From Coraliomargarita sinensis (GTDB lineage Bacteria > Verrucomicrobiota > Verrucomicrobiia > Opitutales > Coraliomargaritaceae), in NCBI RefSeq assembly GCF_003185655.1, contig NZ_QHJQ01000006.1:146603-210602 (forward strand): a DNA stretch of 64,000 bases, written 5' to 3'. Positions 25,217-37,177 of this stretch are shown piece after piece. Made by a program: the position numbers and the translations under genes. Position 1 is the stretch's first letter. Each line of letters begins with the position of its first letter. The notes beneath the pieces are model-generated. The model saw only the letters and a list, made by a program, of their open reading frames with translations, searched no databases and had not been told where the DNA came from.

Positions 25217-27232
25217 TTAATCATCTTCAGCCTTTGACGCAAAGTTGACGGTAAATTTTGTACCTCTCCCGGGCTCGCTTGTCACCTGAATTGTGCCCCC
25301 CAACGCTTCGACCTGGTTTTTTACAAGAAATAAACCCACTCCGCGTGCATCTTTGTTATTGTGAAAGGTTTTGTAGAGCCCGAACAAGCGACTCCCGTGC
25401 TCTTCAAGATCAATCCCCAGACCATTGTCTTCGAATTCCAGAAACTTCCTTCCTCCTGAAGACCCGGTCTTAACACGCATGGACAAGGTACGATCCGGAC
25501 ATCTGTATTTAAGGGCGTTGGTAGTAAGGTTCAGTAGTATACTTTCAAGGTATGCCGGCACGTAGGGTATGGCAGGCAAGGCTTCAAAATCAATGTCCAT
25601 TCTCGCACCGATTTCCCTGATTTCTCCATCAAGTGTCGTCAGCACCTTGTGCATGAAATCTTCAAATCGGACGTCGACCAGCGCCTGCTGAGTATCGGTC
25701 TGAATGCGTACAACTTCGGTCAGGTGCTCGACAGTCTCAAAGAGCTGCTTGGCGTTTTTGGACAAATGCTCCACCACTGCTTCGCGCCCTTCCCCATTTT
25801 CGTGGGCAAACATATCAACCAGCGCGACCATATTGCCCGTGTGCGAACGAAGGTTGTGTGAAACGATGTGAGCAAAACTGAGCAGGCGGTTATTCTGGGC
25901 GGACAGGACTTCAATTGTATCGATCTTGTTCTGCTCGAGTTGCTTGCGATCGCTTATATCAATCCAGGAACCAACCATACGCGTCGCCTCGCCAGAATCA
26001 TCGAATTTGGCGATACCGCTGGTCTCAAACCAGACATAACCTTTATCCTTGTGCCGCATTCGCACATCCAGGCGGTATGGTAGATGTTTTTCAAAATGAT
26101 CCTTTACCGCCTGCTCTACCCTCGGGACATCATCCGGGTGAAGTAGTTTTTTGAAGGCCGGATACCCGCACCCGATCTCTTCTGCCTCATACCCCACCAT
26201 CTGGTAGCAGTAAGGCGACCACCAGTCCTTGCTCTCCTTGATCGCCCAATCCCAGATGCCCGCATTAATCCCGGCCGCCACAAGCTCCAATTGCTCGTTG
26301 CGGGCAATCAATTTCTGCTCGGTCTCGACCAGGTCAGTCACATTCACGTGGCATCCCACGATACGGAGAGGTTGCCCCGCATCATCCCATTCAATCACCC
26401 GGCCACGACAAATCACGTGCACGGTATGGCCGTCTTTATGGTGGTAGCGGACGGTCTGGTCGAATGGATGTTCACCACGTGTGGCCACATGCTTGTCAAA
26501 GTTTGCTTCCACAATGGGCAGGTCCTCCTCAAAGATGACCTGTCTCCATCCCCACTCTAATCTTGCGAATTCCTCATCCGAATACCCAAACATCGACTTG
26601 AAAGCGGGGCTAAAGTATTCTTCACCCTCCTTGATGCTCCAGTCCCAGTAACCGGCAAACGAATCCTCCAGAATGGTATCGAGAATCTCCTGCTGTTGTT
26701 CCACGGCACGAATTTTCTCCGCCTCAAGCTCGGACCTTGTTTTCTCCAGCTCATTACGGGCTGCCTCCTCCGTCTTCATCGCCAAGAGACGTTTGATGAC
26801 AGGAATCAATGCAATCGCGGTCGCGGCTGAAACAATGGCGGTCATCACCTTCAATAAGCCGAGCAAGCGGTAGGCAGGCCACCAGAATATGACGGCCTCC
26901 ATCAGGTGGGTCAGCCCGCAAGAAAGAATAAACAGGCTGAACATGAACCACATCCAAGGGTATGGAATTTTCCCGCGATGACTCCGGAGAAAAATCAGTA
27001 TGACCACCGGGATCGACGTGTAGGCCAGCCAGATGACGAAGTCAGCGATGATATGCGACCATCCGAGCGCCTCCGACCAGTTCCCACAAAACCAGCGGGC
27101 GGGGAAATCCTCCGTGCTGAACAAGTTCTGCCAGTAGGATTGAGCCCCGAGTTGTGCGGTTAATAACAGCCCGAGTATCAGGAATTTAAACAGATATCGA
27201 AAAGTCGCTGAACTGGCGCAACCGGGCATCAT
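25217..27232 (-). CDS. PAS histidine kinase with ethylene-receptor-like copper-binding membrane domain
   Basis: A 671-residue kinase. After a signal-like segment (about 12-31) and a short exported stretch, three helices match the ethylene-binding domain of plant ETR1: Asp64 and Tyr71 in ADFVIWLAYTSIP (ETR1 Asp25, Tyr32) and the copper ligands Cys105 and His109 in SCGLTH (ETR1 Cys65, His69). A coiled coil (150-185), two PAS domains (about 185-300 and 310-430), phosphoacceptor His459 in IVSHNLRS, and ATP-lid boxes NALKY, DNGLGID and GVGLFLVKNQ follow. Bacterial proteins with this domain can bind ethylene, but related membrane domains may sense other ligands. The 3' neighbour is its response regulator. 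Confidence 0.9.
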   Translation of the reverse strand: MMPGCASSATFRYLFKFLILGLLLTAQLGAQSYWQNLFSTEDFPARWFCGNWSEALGWSHIIADFVIWLAYTSIPVVILIFLRSHRGKIPYPWMWFMFSLFILSCGLTHLMEAVIFWWPAYRLLGLLKVMTAIVSAATAIALIPVIKRLLAMKTEEAARNELEKTRSELEAEKIRAVEQQQEILDTILEDSFAGYWDWSIKEGEEYFSPAFKSMFGYSDEEFARLEWGWRQVIFEEDLPIVEANFDKHVATRGEHPFDQTVRYHHKDGHTVHVICRGRVIEWDDAGQPLRIVGCHVNVTDLVETEQKLIARNEQLELVAAGINAGIWDWAIKESKDWWSPYCYQMVGYEAEEIGCGYPAFKKLLHPDDVPRVEQAVKDHFEKHLPYRLDVRMRHKDKGYVWFETSGIAKFDDSGEATRMVGSWIDISDRKQLEQNKIDTIEVLSAQNNRLLSFAHIVSHNLRSHTGNMVALVDMFAHENGEGREAVVEHLSKNAKQLFETVEHLTEVVRIQTDTQQALVDVRFEDFMHKVLTTLDGEIREIGARMDIDFEALPAIPYVPAYLESILLNLTTNALKYRCPDRTLSMRVKTGSSGGRKFLEFEDNGLGIDLEEHGSRLFGLYKTFHNNKDARGVGLFLVKNQVEALGGTIQVTSEPGRGTKFTVNFASKAEDD

Positions 27233-27317
27233 GAAAAACTCTGAATTAATCCGATTAATTCAAGCCAAGAAGTAAAAGAAAAAAGCCGGACACGTAAGCA
27301 CTAAATGAATACAGCAA

Positions 27318-28897
<1,580 letters not shown>

Positions 28898-28920
28898 TTG
28901 TGTGGCGGTTTTATACGGAA

Positions 28921-29925
28921 TTAAAAGAGATATCCGAGTTGTGAGAATGCGGAGAGCGAGAGGACCGAAAAGTAGAGCAAGAGCAAGACCAGGCCCTCCC
29001 GGCGACTGACGACGTGTCCGGTTTTGAAAAACCAGAGTAAGAGCGTGGTCAACAATATGACGGCGGGAAATTCGACTTTGAAGAGAATCGGCTCCACCGG
29101 AAAAGGGACCAGCGTGGAAACGCAGCCCCCGATCAAAAGAAGGTTAAAGAGATTCGAACCGACAATGTTGCCCGCGCAAATATCGCTGTGGCCGGAACGT
29201 GCCGCAGCGACCGATGCAGCCAGTTCCGGGAGGCTCGTTCCGATCGCCACGATGGTCAGGCCGATCAGGGCATCACTTATGCCCATACGGCTGGCGAGTT
29301 CGACACTGCTGCCGACCAGAGTATCCGCTCCGAGCGCAAGAAGAGCCGCACCAAGGAAGACCAACCATGAGGCCTTCGCGACCGAGATATGCGAGGCTTC
29401 CTCGACTTCCTCCAGGAACTCCGCATTGACCGCATCCGGCTCGCTTCTGGCCCCGCGGATCACATAGGCGAGGTAAATAAACGTCAGTGTGAGAAGAACA
29501 ATGCCCTCCCAGCGCGCGAAACCGCCAACAGCGAAGCAGGTAAACAATACCGTCACGCCGATCAGGATGGGCACTTCCCGCCGAATCAGGCGCAACTGGA
29601 TCGCCATCGGTGCAATCAGGGCGGTCACCCCCAAAATCAGGCTGATATTGGCCACATTACTGCCGAGAATGTTCCCGATCGCCAGCCCCGGGCTCTCTTT
29701 GGCCGCCAGAAGCGAAGTCACCAGTTCGGGCATGGAAGTGGCCATCGAGACCACGGTGAGCCCGACAACCACCGGGTTGATTTTCAGGTTTACCGAGATG
29801 GCGGCAGCGCCCTGCGTCAGCCAATCACCACCAAAAGTCAGGCTGACCAGACCGATGACCAGAAAGGCAGACAGTAGCCAGACGGAAAAATCGGCGTATT
29901 GAAGATCTATGAATGCAAGCGGCAT
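28921..29925 (-). CDS. calcium/sodium antiporter (CaCA family, YrbG-like)
   Basis: A 334-residue membrane protein of about ten helices with two inverted alpha repeats. Repeat 1 has [19 protein letters not shown] and then [10 protein letters not shown]; repeat 2 has [19 protein letters not shown] and [10 protein letters not shown]. The paired acidic residues in the SMPEL/SLPEL motifs bind the cation. It exchanges cytoplasmic Ca2+ for Na+ or H+; the coupling ion is not determinable. An acidic loop (about 160-180) lies between the halves. Confidence 0.93.
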   Translation of the reverse strand: MPLAFIDLQYADFSVWLLSAFLVIGLVSLTFGGDWLTQGAAAISVNLKINPVVVGLTVVSMATSMPELVTSLLAAKESPGLAIGNILGSNVANISLILGVTALIAPMAIQLRLIRREVPILIGVTVLFTCFAVGGFARWEGIVLLTLTFIYLAYVIRGARSEPDAVNAEFLEEVEEASHISVAKASWLVFLGAALLALGADTLVGSSVELASRMGISDALIGLTIVAIGTSLPELAASVAAARSGHSDICAGNIVGSNLFNLLLIGGCVSTLVPFPVEPILFKVEFPAVILLTTLLLWFFKTGHVVSRREGLVLLLLYFSVLSLSAFSQLGYLF

Positions 29926-30052
29926 AACAGTTTAACGGGGCCATAGGTAGGGCCTTTAGCAAAAGTACCGCGAGACAATTCTGTGTGCTTGACTTGGTAA
30001 ACCAAAAAACCACACTGCCGCGCTTTTCATCGGCCCCCGTCCCGCACAGATC

Positions 30053-32878
30053 ATGGCTTCAGACCTCAAGGATACACTCAATCTACCACAAACGAAGTTC
30101 CCCATGCGGGGCAATTTGGTGGAGCGGGAGCCACAGCGAATCGACCATTGGAAATCCATCGATTTGTATGGAAAAATACAGGCCAAAAATGCAGAAGGGC
30201 AGGACTTTATTCTACACGACGGGCCTCCCTTCACCAATGGCGACTTGCACCTCGGCCACGCCCTGAACAAGACGCTCAAGGACAGCATTCTGCGCTTTAA
30301 ATGGATGTGCGGCTACAACGCTCCCTACATTCCCGGCTGGGACAGCCACGGCTTGCCCATCGAGCAAAAAGTCTCCCGGGAGTTGCAGGATGCCGGCCGA
30401 AAAGACTATACCCCGCTGGAAGTGCGTGAAGCTTGCGCGGCCTTTGCCGATAAATTCCGCAAGATTCAGAGCGAGCAGTTCCAACGCCTTGGAGTCATGG
30501 CTGACTGGGCCAATGAATACTGGACCATTCATCCGAACTACGAGGCCGCCGAACTGGAGACCTTTGCCGACTTCGTCGAACAAGGTCTGGTTTATCGCAG
30601 CAAAAAGCCGGTTTACTGGTCGATCCCCTACACCACGGCGCTGGCAGAAGCGGAAATCGAATACCGCGACCACAAGAGCATCTCCATTTACGTCAAGCTG
30701 GCGCTCTCCTCCGAGGCCTGCCAAAAGCTGAATCTGCCCGAGGATGCGGCGGTACTGATTTGGACCACCACCCCGTGGACTCTACCGGCCAACCTTGCGG
30801 TGGCGGTACACCCGAATTTCGAATACAGCGCGATCAAGACGAACAAGGGCACACTTATCGTCGCCAGCGCGCTGGTTGAACAAGTGGTTTCGGAATGCGA
30901 ACTGGACGATGTGGAAACACTGGTCACCTTCTCCGGCGCACAACTGGAAAAGCTCGAAGCCCGCCACCCCTTTATCGACCGCCCGTCCCCGATCCTCCTC
31001 GCAGAATATGTGACGACCGAAAGCGGCACGGGCTGTGTTCACACCGCACCGGGTCACGGTACGGAGGACTATATCACCGGCATCAACAACGGGCTGGAAG
31101 TCTACTGCCCGGTTGATGACCAGGGACGCTACGAGGACGACGGCCAGGTTCCTGCCGATCTGGTCGGACTTTCCGTCCTGGAAACAGGTGGCAAACCCTC
31201 TGAAGCCAATCTCGGCGTGCTCAAGATCATCGCCGCCAACGGGAGCATGATCGCCAAAAAGAAAATCGAGCACAGTTATCCGCATTGCTGGCGCTCAAAG
31301 ACACCTGTGGTATTCCGGGCACTCGATCAGTGGTTTATCGCTCTGGATAAGAACGGCGACCGTCAGCGCGCACTCGATGCACTCAACAGCGTCAACTTCA
31401 TCCCGGCCTGGGGCGAAAACCGCATCCGCGCGGCCGTCGAAAATCGACCGGACTGGTGTATCAGCCGCCAGCGTACCTGGGGCGTGCCCATCCCTGCGTT
31501 TTACGACGAGGACGGGCAATCCTACATTGATCCCGGAGTCATCCGTGCCATTGCGGCAAAAGTCGCCGTCAACGGGACTGACATTTGGTATAAACAGAGC
31601 GCCGCTGAAATCCTCGACGGCATCGAATTGCCTGATTCCTGGCCCGCGGCCGATCAGCTCAAGTGCGGGAGCGATACGCTCGACGTTTGGATCGATTCCG
31701 GTACCAGCCACCGCGCCGTCCTGCAAAAAAGGGACAACTTAAAATGGCCGGCCGACCTCTACCTTGAAGGTTCCGACCAGCATCGCGGCTGGTTCCAAAG
31801 CTCGCTCTGGACCGGCGTGATTGCCGACCGCGCGGCCCCCTACAAGAACCTGCTCACGCACGGCTTTATCGTTAAGGAAGACGGCACCAAGCTCTCCAAG
31901 AGCGACGGGGCCGCACGCCCGCTGGCCGAATGGATCAAGGGCTACGGTGCGGACGTCATTCGTCTGTGGATTTCCTCGCAGGACTACCGTGGTGACGTCC
32001 CGGTCTCCGACAAGATCGTCAAGAACGTCGCCAACAACTACCGAAACATCCGCAACACCCTGCGCTTTCAGATCGGAAATCTCCATGACTTCGATCCCAA
32101 GTCACAGGCCGTGCCGCTCGATCAGCTGAGCGCCCTCGACAAATGGGCCTTGAGCCGACTGGCCGAGCTGGTCCGAAATGTGACGGATGCCTACGAGGCC
32201 TATGAATTCCACCGCGCGTTCAAGGAATTTATCGACCCCTTCTGCTCGAACACGCTCTCCGCAACTTACCACGATATCCTTAAAGACCGGCTTTACACGC
32301 GCTCGCCCAACGACCCGCTGCGCCGCTCCTCACAGACGGCGATTCATATCATTTTCTCCGTTTTCACCCGGCTTATCGCACCGCTCCTCCCTTTCACTGC
32401 CGACGAAGCCTGGAGCTACGCCGCGGAGGACTGCGATTTCATCGACCAACCGATCGCTCTGACCGAATGGCCATCGGTCGATCCCGCCTGGGAAGACAAG
32501 GAAACGGCCGAAGATGTCACCGCACTCCGTAAATTCCTCGCCGAATCACTGAACGAGCCGCTTGAAGCCCTGAGGCAGAAGAAGGAAATCGGACAAAGCC
32601 TGGACGCAAAGGCAGTCATCTCCGGCTCCAGCAAGAACCCGGATTTCGCCCGCCTTCAAAAATATGAGAGCGACCTGCCGGAACTCTTTATTCTTTCCCA
32701 GGTCGTCTTGAACGAAATTCCCGGGGCGGCGGAAATCGAAATCGAGGTCACACATGCCGACGGCGTTCGCTGCCCACGCAGTTGGCGCTGGGTTCCGGAA
32801 CTCGTCGAAACCAGCCAATGGGGACCGGTCTCACCACGCTGTGCCGCCGTCATCGAAGAAATCTCCCAATCTTTATAA
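30053..32878 (+). CDS. ileS: isoleucyl-tRNA synthetase
   Basis: A 941-residue class I synthetase that charges tRNA-Ile and edits valine. The HIGH box is HLGH in GDLHLGHALNK, the KMSKS box is KLSKS (about residue 613), and the editing domain includes TTTPWTLPANLA and the GTGCVHTAPGHG loop. The C-terminal zinc finger, usually four cysteines, seems degenerate: RCPRSW and VSPRC each keep only one. It starts the unit ileS - DksA-like gene - lspA. Confidence 0.96.
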   Translation: MASDLKDTLNLPQTKFPMRGNLVEREPQRIDHWKSIDLYGKIQAKNAEGQDFILHDGPPFTNGDLHLGHALNKTLKDSILRFKWMCGYNAPYIPGWDSHGLPIEQKVSRELQDAGRKDYTPLEVREACAAFADKFRKIQSEQFQRLGVMADWANEYWTIHPNYEAAELETFADFVEQGLVYRSKKPVYWSIPYTTALAEAEIEYRDHKSISIYVKLALSSEACQKLNLPEDAAVLIWTTTPWTLPANLAVAVHPNFEYSAIKTNKGTLIVASALVEQVVSECELDDVETLVTFSGAQLEKLEARHPFIDRPSPILLAEYVTTESGTGCVHTAPGHGTEDYITGINNGLEVYCPVDDQGRYEDDGQVPADLVGLSVLETGGKPSEANLGVLKIIAANGSMIAKKKIEHSYPHCWRSKTPVVFRALDQWFIALDKNGDRQRALDALNSVNFIPAWGENRIRAAVENRPDWCISRQRTWGVPIPAFYDEDGQSYIDPGVIRAIAAKVAVNGTDIWYKQSAAEILDGIELPDSWPAADQLKCGSDTLDVWIDSGTSHRAVLQKRDNLKWPADLYLEGSDQHRGWFQSSLWTGVIADRAAPYKNLLTHGFIVKEDGTKLSKSDGAARPLAEWIKGYGADVIRLWISSQDYRGDVPVSDKIVKNVANNYRNIRNTLRFQIGNLHDFDPKSQAVPLDQLSALDKWALSRLAELVRNVTDAYEAYEFHRAFKEFIDPFCSNTLSATYHDILKDRLYTRSPNDPLRRSSQTAIHIIFSVFTRLIAPLLPFTADEAWSYAAEDCDFIDQPIALTEWPSVDPAWEDKETAEDVTALRKFLAESLNEPLEALRQKKEIGQSLDAKAVISGSSKNPDFARLQKYESDLPELFILSQVVLNEIPGAAEIEIEVTHADGVRCPRSWRWVPELVETSQWGPVSPRCAAVIEEISQSL

Positions 32879-32896
32879 ACATTAAGCCACTCACCC

Positions 32897-33907
32897 ATGC
32901 CAAAAAAGAAATCAACCGCTTCCAAGAAAAAGCCTGCCAAAAAAACCGTTAAGAAAGCGGTTAAGAAAACAGTGAAGAAATCTCCCGCCAAGCCCGCCAA
33001 GAAAGCGGCAAAGAAGCCGACCAAAAAATCGGCGAAGAAGGGCGTTAAGAAAACCGTCAAAAAGGCGTCCAATACAAGCCCGGCGAAAAAGAAAGCGGTC
33101 AGCAAAGCTCCTGCGAAAAAAGCATCCGGCAAGAAAGCCAAGGCTCCATTGAAAACGAAAGTGGCCGGCACATCGCCCAAGAGCGACGCGGATGACTCCA
33201 AAGGCACCCCCATCGTTTTCTCCCTCGATGATGTCGAGGAGTTGATGGCATCCAAGAAGAGCGAAAAGAAAAGCGAGAAAAAGACGCCGAAAAAGACGGC
33301 ACAGAAGAAGCCGACTCCCCAGCCGAAGAAGGTCGTGGTTGAAGACCAGCCGGTTGAGCAGCGTAAATTGGGTGCCGCCTCACTGGCTGATATCCTCGGT
33401 TTCAACCCCGCCGAGAAGAAAAAGAATACCGACTTGAGCAGCGAAGAGGTACCGAAAAAATGGAAGAAATACTATAAGCTTCTCATCGAGCTGCGCGGGC
33501 ACGTCAGAGATGAGCTCAATCTCCACACATCCGATACGCTCAAACATTCCTCGCGTGACGACTCGGGCGATCTTTCCAGCTATGGAAGTCATCAGGCCGA
33601 TGCCGGTACGGACACCTTCGACCGTGACTTTGCCCTCAGCCTTGTTTCCAACGAACAAGAAGCGCTGAACGAGATCGAAGAAGCAATCCTGCGCATCAAG
33701 AACGGCACCTACGGAACCTGTGAAGTCACCGGCAAAGCCATACCCGCCGCGCGTCTGACTGCAGTTCCCTTCGCTCGCTTCTCGGTCGACGGTCAAGCCG
33801 AGTACGAGAAGAATATGCGCCGCAAGGTGGATCGTAGTGGCAACGCTGGCCTGTTCGGCGACGCCAGCGACGCGCCAAAGTTGGCTGCGAGTGATGACGA
33901 CGAATAA
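32897..33907 (+). CDS. DksA/TraR-like protein with histone H1-like lysine/alanine tail
   Basis: A 336-residue fusion. Residues 1 to about 140 are a low-complexity Lys/Ala/Pro tail (repeats such as KKAVKKTVKK) like histone H1 or AlgP tails, which bind DNA. After a second basic patch, residues about 190-315 form a DksA/TraR domain: a coiled coil ending in EAILRIKNGTYGTCE and a finger GKAIPAARL. Of the four zinc-finger cysteines only the first remains (CEVT, then FSVDGQ). It may bridge RNA polymerase control and nucleoid structure; that is inference. It sits between ileS and lspA, a common DksA-family context. Confidence 0.87.
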   Translation: MPKKKSTASKKKPAKKTVKKAVKKTVKKSPAKPAKKAAKKPTKKSAKKGVKKTVKKASNTSPAKKKAVSKAPAKKASGKKAKAPLKTKVAGTSPKSDADDSKGTPIVFSLDDVEELMASKKSEKKSEKKTPKKTAQKKPTPQPKKVVVEDQPVEQRKLGAASLADILGFNPAEKKKNTDLSSEEVPKKWKKYYKLLIELRGHVRDELNLHTSDTLKHSSRDDSGDLSSYGSHQADAGTDTFDRDFALSLVSNEQEALNEIEEAILRIKNGTYGTCEVTGKAIPAARLTAVPFARFSVDGQAEYEKNMRRKVDRSGNAGLFGDASDAPKLAASDDDE

Positions 33908-34460
33908 AACCGACATATTCGGCCAGATCAGCACTTACAAGCTGCTGCTCATCACCGCTTCTGTCATTTTCCTTCTCGATCAGCTGTCGAAAGCCTGGAT
34001 ATTCAACAACCTGCCGCTCGACAGCTATTTTTACCCCGATTCGATACAGGTCATCGAGGGTTTCTTTTATATCGTCCACATCGGCAATGAAGGTGCGGCC
34101 TGGGGTATGCTCTCGGGGCAAAGTGGTTGGCTGGCGCTCTTTGCGCTACTGGCCCTCTTTGTGATCTACAAGGTCAGGCACTCCCTCGAGCTTCATCGCC
34201 GCATCATGCAGGTTTCTTTTGGTTTGTTGATCGGAGGTATTATCGGAAATCTGATCGACCGCTTGGTCCACGGTCATGTTATCGACTTTCTCGATTTCCA
34301 TTTTCCATTCCAGATTCCCTGGATCATGCCAACGGGCCGCTACCCTTCCTTCAATATTGCCGACTGCGGCATCGTCGTTGGTGTCGTTATCTACATTGCC
34401 GTGAGCTTCTTCAGCCCGGCAAGCCCCGGGACAGACGAAAGCGAAGAGGGTAAGGCTTAA
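33894..34460 (+). CDS. lspA: lipoprotein signal peptidase (signal peptidase II)
   Basis: A 188-residue inner-membrane aspartyl protease that trims signal peptides of lipoproteins. Four helices, [15 protein letters not shown] and SFNIADCGI supply the catalytic aspartates (about Asp131 and Asp157). The start ATG at 33894 overlaps the DksA-like gene by 14 bases; a longer frame from 33837 would add residues without family support. The stop overlaps the convergent hybrid kinase gene by 4 bases. Confidence 0.95.
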   Translation: MTTNKTDIFGQISTYKLLLITASVIFLLDQLSKAWIFNNLPLDSYFYPDSIQVIEGFFYIVHIGNEGAAWGMLSGQSGWLALFALLALFVIYKVRHSLELHRRIMQVSFGLLIGGIIGNLIDRLVHGHVIDFLDFHFPFQIPWIMPTGRYPSFNIADCGIVVGVVIYIAVSFFSPASPGTDESEEGKA

Positions 34461-36292
34461 CACACCTCAAGAAGCTGCTCGATCTTCGCCTTAAGCGCAT
34501 CGATTTTCAGCGGCTTGGTGAGATAGCCGTTCATTCCCGCGGACAAGCAGCGTTCTTCATCGCCCGACATGGCGTTAGCGGTCAGAGCGACGATCTTGAC
34601 ATTCTTAAGCTCGTCACCCACCTCACCGGCGCGAATGGCTGCCGTGGCTTCGAGGCCGTCCATCACGGGCATTTGAAGGTCCATAAAAATAAGATCCGCC
34701 GGCTTATCTTTCAACTTCCGCAAAAGTTCCTCTCCGTTTTCGACCGCCTCTGACTTGATGCCCAAGCGCTTGAGCATCAAGGAAATGACTCTCTGATTGG
34801 CGAGGTTGTCTTCAGCTATGATTACTTCCAACCGAGACCGGTCCAAGCTTTCCTGGCTCCCGTTCTTCTGAGGAATTGGAGGCGCTGTTTCCTGCTTCGA
34901 GACCTCACCCACCCTCAGGCGGGTATAGAAACTTGAACCCTCACCGGGCAGACTGGTCGCCCAGATTTTACCGCCCATTGCCTCGGACAAGCGCTTGCAA
35001 ATAGCGAGCCCCAGACCTGTGCCGCCATATTTTCGAGTGGTCGATGCGTCACCCTGGGAGAAAGGCTTAAAAAGGTTTTTGAGCTGCTCCCGCTCGATCC
35101 CGATCCCGGTGTCGCGGACCTCAAACTCAATTTCCATCATGTCGCCGGCATCCACTTCGGAGTGTAAGATAACGGACAACCGAACCTCTCCTTTTTCCGT
35201 AAACTTGATTGAGTTGGAGAGTAAATTAATCAGTACCTGCCGGATGCGCGTCTCATCACCCTTCAATTTGCGGGGCACATCCTCGGCAATATCAATTTCG
35301 AGGTGGACGCCCTTCTCCGCCGCCTGATTGAAAAACATGGCACTGAGATCGCGTATCATCGGCACCAGATTGAACTCACGCACCTCCAGGCTCAGGTTGC
35401 CGGTTTCAATTTTGGAAAAATCAAGGATGTCGTTAATCAGCGACATCAAGGTCTCACTGCTGGCCCGGATCGTATCGACATAATCTTTTTGCTCAGCATC
35501 CAAATCGGTATCTGTGAGCATCTCGACAAATCCGATGATACCGTTGAGCGGCGTTCTGATCTCATGACTCATGGTGGCCAGGAAGTCACTCTTGGCACGG
35601 TTGGCAAAATCAGCCTCGCGCGCAGACTGGCGGGCCTGCTCCAATACTTCATTCAGCCGGGTGTTGACTTGTTCCAACTCGTCGCGGGCCTGATCGGCAT
35701 CCTCCATCATACTCAGGGCAATCTTGCGCCCTTCCTTCAACTCGTTTGCGCGATTGGTTAAGTCGAGATTGGCGGCAACCAGCTCCTTCTCAGCACGACG
35801 CCAGCGCTGCTCCGTCTCACTTCTTTCCCGGAGAACCCAACGCAAGGTTTGCAGAACTTTGTCAAATTCCTTGAGGTCGAAAGACTTAGCCATCAGCGCA
35901 GAACCCGTCGTATCATTACTGGCAAGCCGTTCATTCAACAGGTCGATGTTATTCTGCAAAATATTGACGAGATAGCGTGACGCCAGAAGTGGCACTGCGA
36001 AACCGACTGCGAGAAGCGCCGCTGCCAGTATCATGTTTTGTGTGAACTCTTTCTGAAGCGTATTCAGCCGCTCACTACGCATGAGCTCGATTTCATCGAT
36101 CCGAGCCGCAGGATCAAAGCCCACTCGCTGAACCATACTGTTCAACTGCTCCATCAACTGGCCGCGCTCCACTATGTAGGCAGAGGCTTTTTCGGAGATC
36201 AGCCACCCAACCATGGTCAGGGCGAGAAGCCATGCCGGGCAGGCGGCATAAAGGTAAACCAACCGGTTCAGACTGCGTTTCGACTCCATCAC
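34457..36292 (-). CDS. hybrid sensor histidine kinase/response regulator
   Basis: A 611-residue hybrid kinase. Two membrane helices (about 12-32 and 86-106) flank a short 50-residue exported loop; a long coiled coil (110-230) leads to HisKA with His243 in [11 protein letters not shown], then the ATPase domain ([26 protein letters not shown]) and a receiver with Asp538 in [11 protein letters not shown]. The small exported loop suggests sensing through the membrane or the partner gene. That partner, a membrane PAS protein, overlaps its start by 4 bases. Confidence 0.95.
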   Translation of the reverse strand: MMESKRSLNRLVYLYAACPAWLLALTMVGWLISEKASAYIVERGQLMEQLNSMVQRVGFDPAARIDEIELMRSERLNTLQKEFTQNMILAAALLAVGFAVPLLASRYLVNILQNNIDLLNERLASNDTTGSALMAKSFDLKEFDKVLQTLRWVLRERSETEQRWRRAEKELVAANLDLTNRANELKEGRKIALSMMEDADQARDELEQVNTRLNEVLEQARQSAREADFANRAKSDFLATMSHEIRTPLNGIIGFVEMLTDTDLDAEQKDYVDTIRASSETLMSLINDILDFSKIETGNLSLEVREFNLVPMIRDLSAMFFNQAAEKGVHLEIDIAEDVPRKLKGDETRIRQVLINLLSNSIKFTEKGEVRLSVILHSEVDAGDMMEIEFEVRDTGIGIEREQLKNLFKPFSQGDASTTRKYGGTGLGLAICKRLSEAMGGKIWATSLPGEGSSFYTRLRVGEVSKQETAPPIPQKNGSQESLDRSRLEVIIAEDNLANQRVISLMLKRLGIKSEAVENGEELLRKLKDKPADLIFMDLQMPVMDGLEATAAIRAGEVGDELKNVKIVALTANAMSGDEERCLSAGMNGYLTKPLKIDALKAKIEQLLEVC

Positions 36293-37092
36293 GAGCCCCC
36301 CCCACTGTCTGTAAACCTGGCCATAGGTACATGGGTGTCCTCCGTATTCTGGTCAAACCGATAGCGGGGCTCTTGTCCGCTGTCTTTTAGAATTTGATTC
36401 ACTTCTTCCTTTAACTCGAGAATACGCGTTTCACGCCGATACATGCCGCGGCGGAAGCGATCCAAATCTTTTCGGGCAATATCAACATCTTCCAGATCCT
36501 CGCGGTCAACCGATGGTGATACCAGAATCGCCATTTCCACCATGTGGGCATCTCTGTAGTATCTCGCGCTCACTTCCAGGGTGACCTGGCTCCCTTGCGC
36601 ATCTTCGGCAACGACCAGATGGACATGGGGGGTAGCCCCCACTTGCTTGGCATCGCTCACAATTTTCTCCAACTTCGACGATGAGATACGAAGCAAATCG
36701 ACAATTGAATTACCCCGCACGCTGAAATCGGCAGGAATCCGAAGCAGCTGTAAAAATCCGGGGCTGACCTTTTCGATCAACAGTGTTCCCGCGTCAAAAT
36801 ACGCCAGGCAAACCAGTGAGTGATCGTAATAATACTGGATACGCTTTTCCAGATTGGCGACTTCCGTGCGATGCTTCTCGCGGATCTCCTGATTGGAAGA
36901 AGTCAGTGAGCGTTCGCGGTAAACAAAAGCACCCAATGTAAACCCGCTGAGTACGGCAAAAACCGCTGCTTCCATCTGCAGCAGGCCTAAAGCCGAAAGG
37001 GTAAAAAATAACCCGATACCGGCAAAAAATCCGGAAAGAACAGTAACAGCCCATAAGCTGCCGATCTGTTCGTTGGTCACGTCGCGGGACAT
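36289..37092 (-). CDS. two-helix membrane protein with PAS-like domain, partner of hybrid kinase
   Basis: A 267-residue protein. Two helices (about 13-35 and 38-57) are followed by a basic coiled coil (60-90), a PAS-like region (about 87-200, beginning [20 protein letters not shown]) and a final helical segment 205-240. It has no catalytic motifs. The 4-base overlap with the downstream hybrid kinase implies coupled synthesis, and it may be the sensory subunit of that kinase. This is inference from position. Confidence 0.7.
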   Translation of the reverse strand: MSRDVTNEQIGSLWAVTVLSGFFAGIGLFFTLSALGLLQMEAAVFAVLSGFTLGAFVYRERSLTSSNQEIREKHRTEVANLEKRIQYYYDHSLVCLAYFDAGTLLIEKVSPGFLQLLRIPADFSVRGNSIVDLLRISSSKLEKIVSDAKQVGATPHVHLVVAEDAQGSQVTLEVSARYYRDAHMVEMAILVSPSVDREDLEDVDIARKDLDRFRRGMYRRETRILELKEEVNQILKDSGQEPRYRFDQNTEDTHVPMARFTDSGGGS

Positions 37093-37177
37093 AGGTTCGG
37101 GTTTACTCGGTTAAACAAATGTAAAAGCCACAAATTTGCGCGCCAACGTAGCGCTGACAATGATTTTTCCGGCCATT

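Larger units (their letters stand above)
24647..25222. repeat. 576-bp direct repeat, right copy
   Basis: Identical to 20624-21199. It contains the truncated tRNA-Pro, the tRNA promoter copy and response regulator copy 2. On its right, sequence continues into an intact histidine kinase gene, so this end looks like the original kinase-regulator arrangement. Confidence 0.93.

Noticed and set aside
32930..33130. Repetitive AAGAAA-rich DNA as a tandem-repeat or CRISPR locus
   Set aside because: It is coding low complexity for a Lys/Ala protein tail, without fixed repeat units or spacers.
32656..33405. 249-codon Phe-rich frame antisense to the DksA-like tail
   Set aside because: The Phe/Leu bias is the reverse complement of Lys codons in the real gene.
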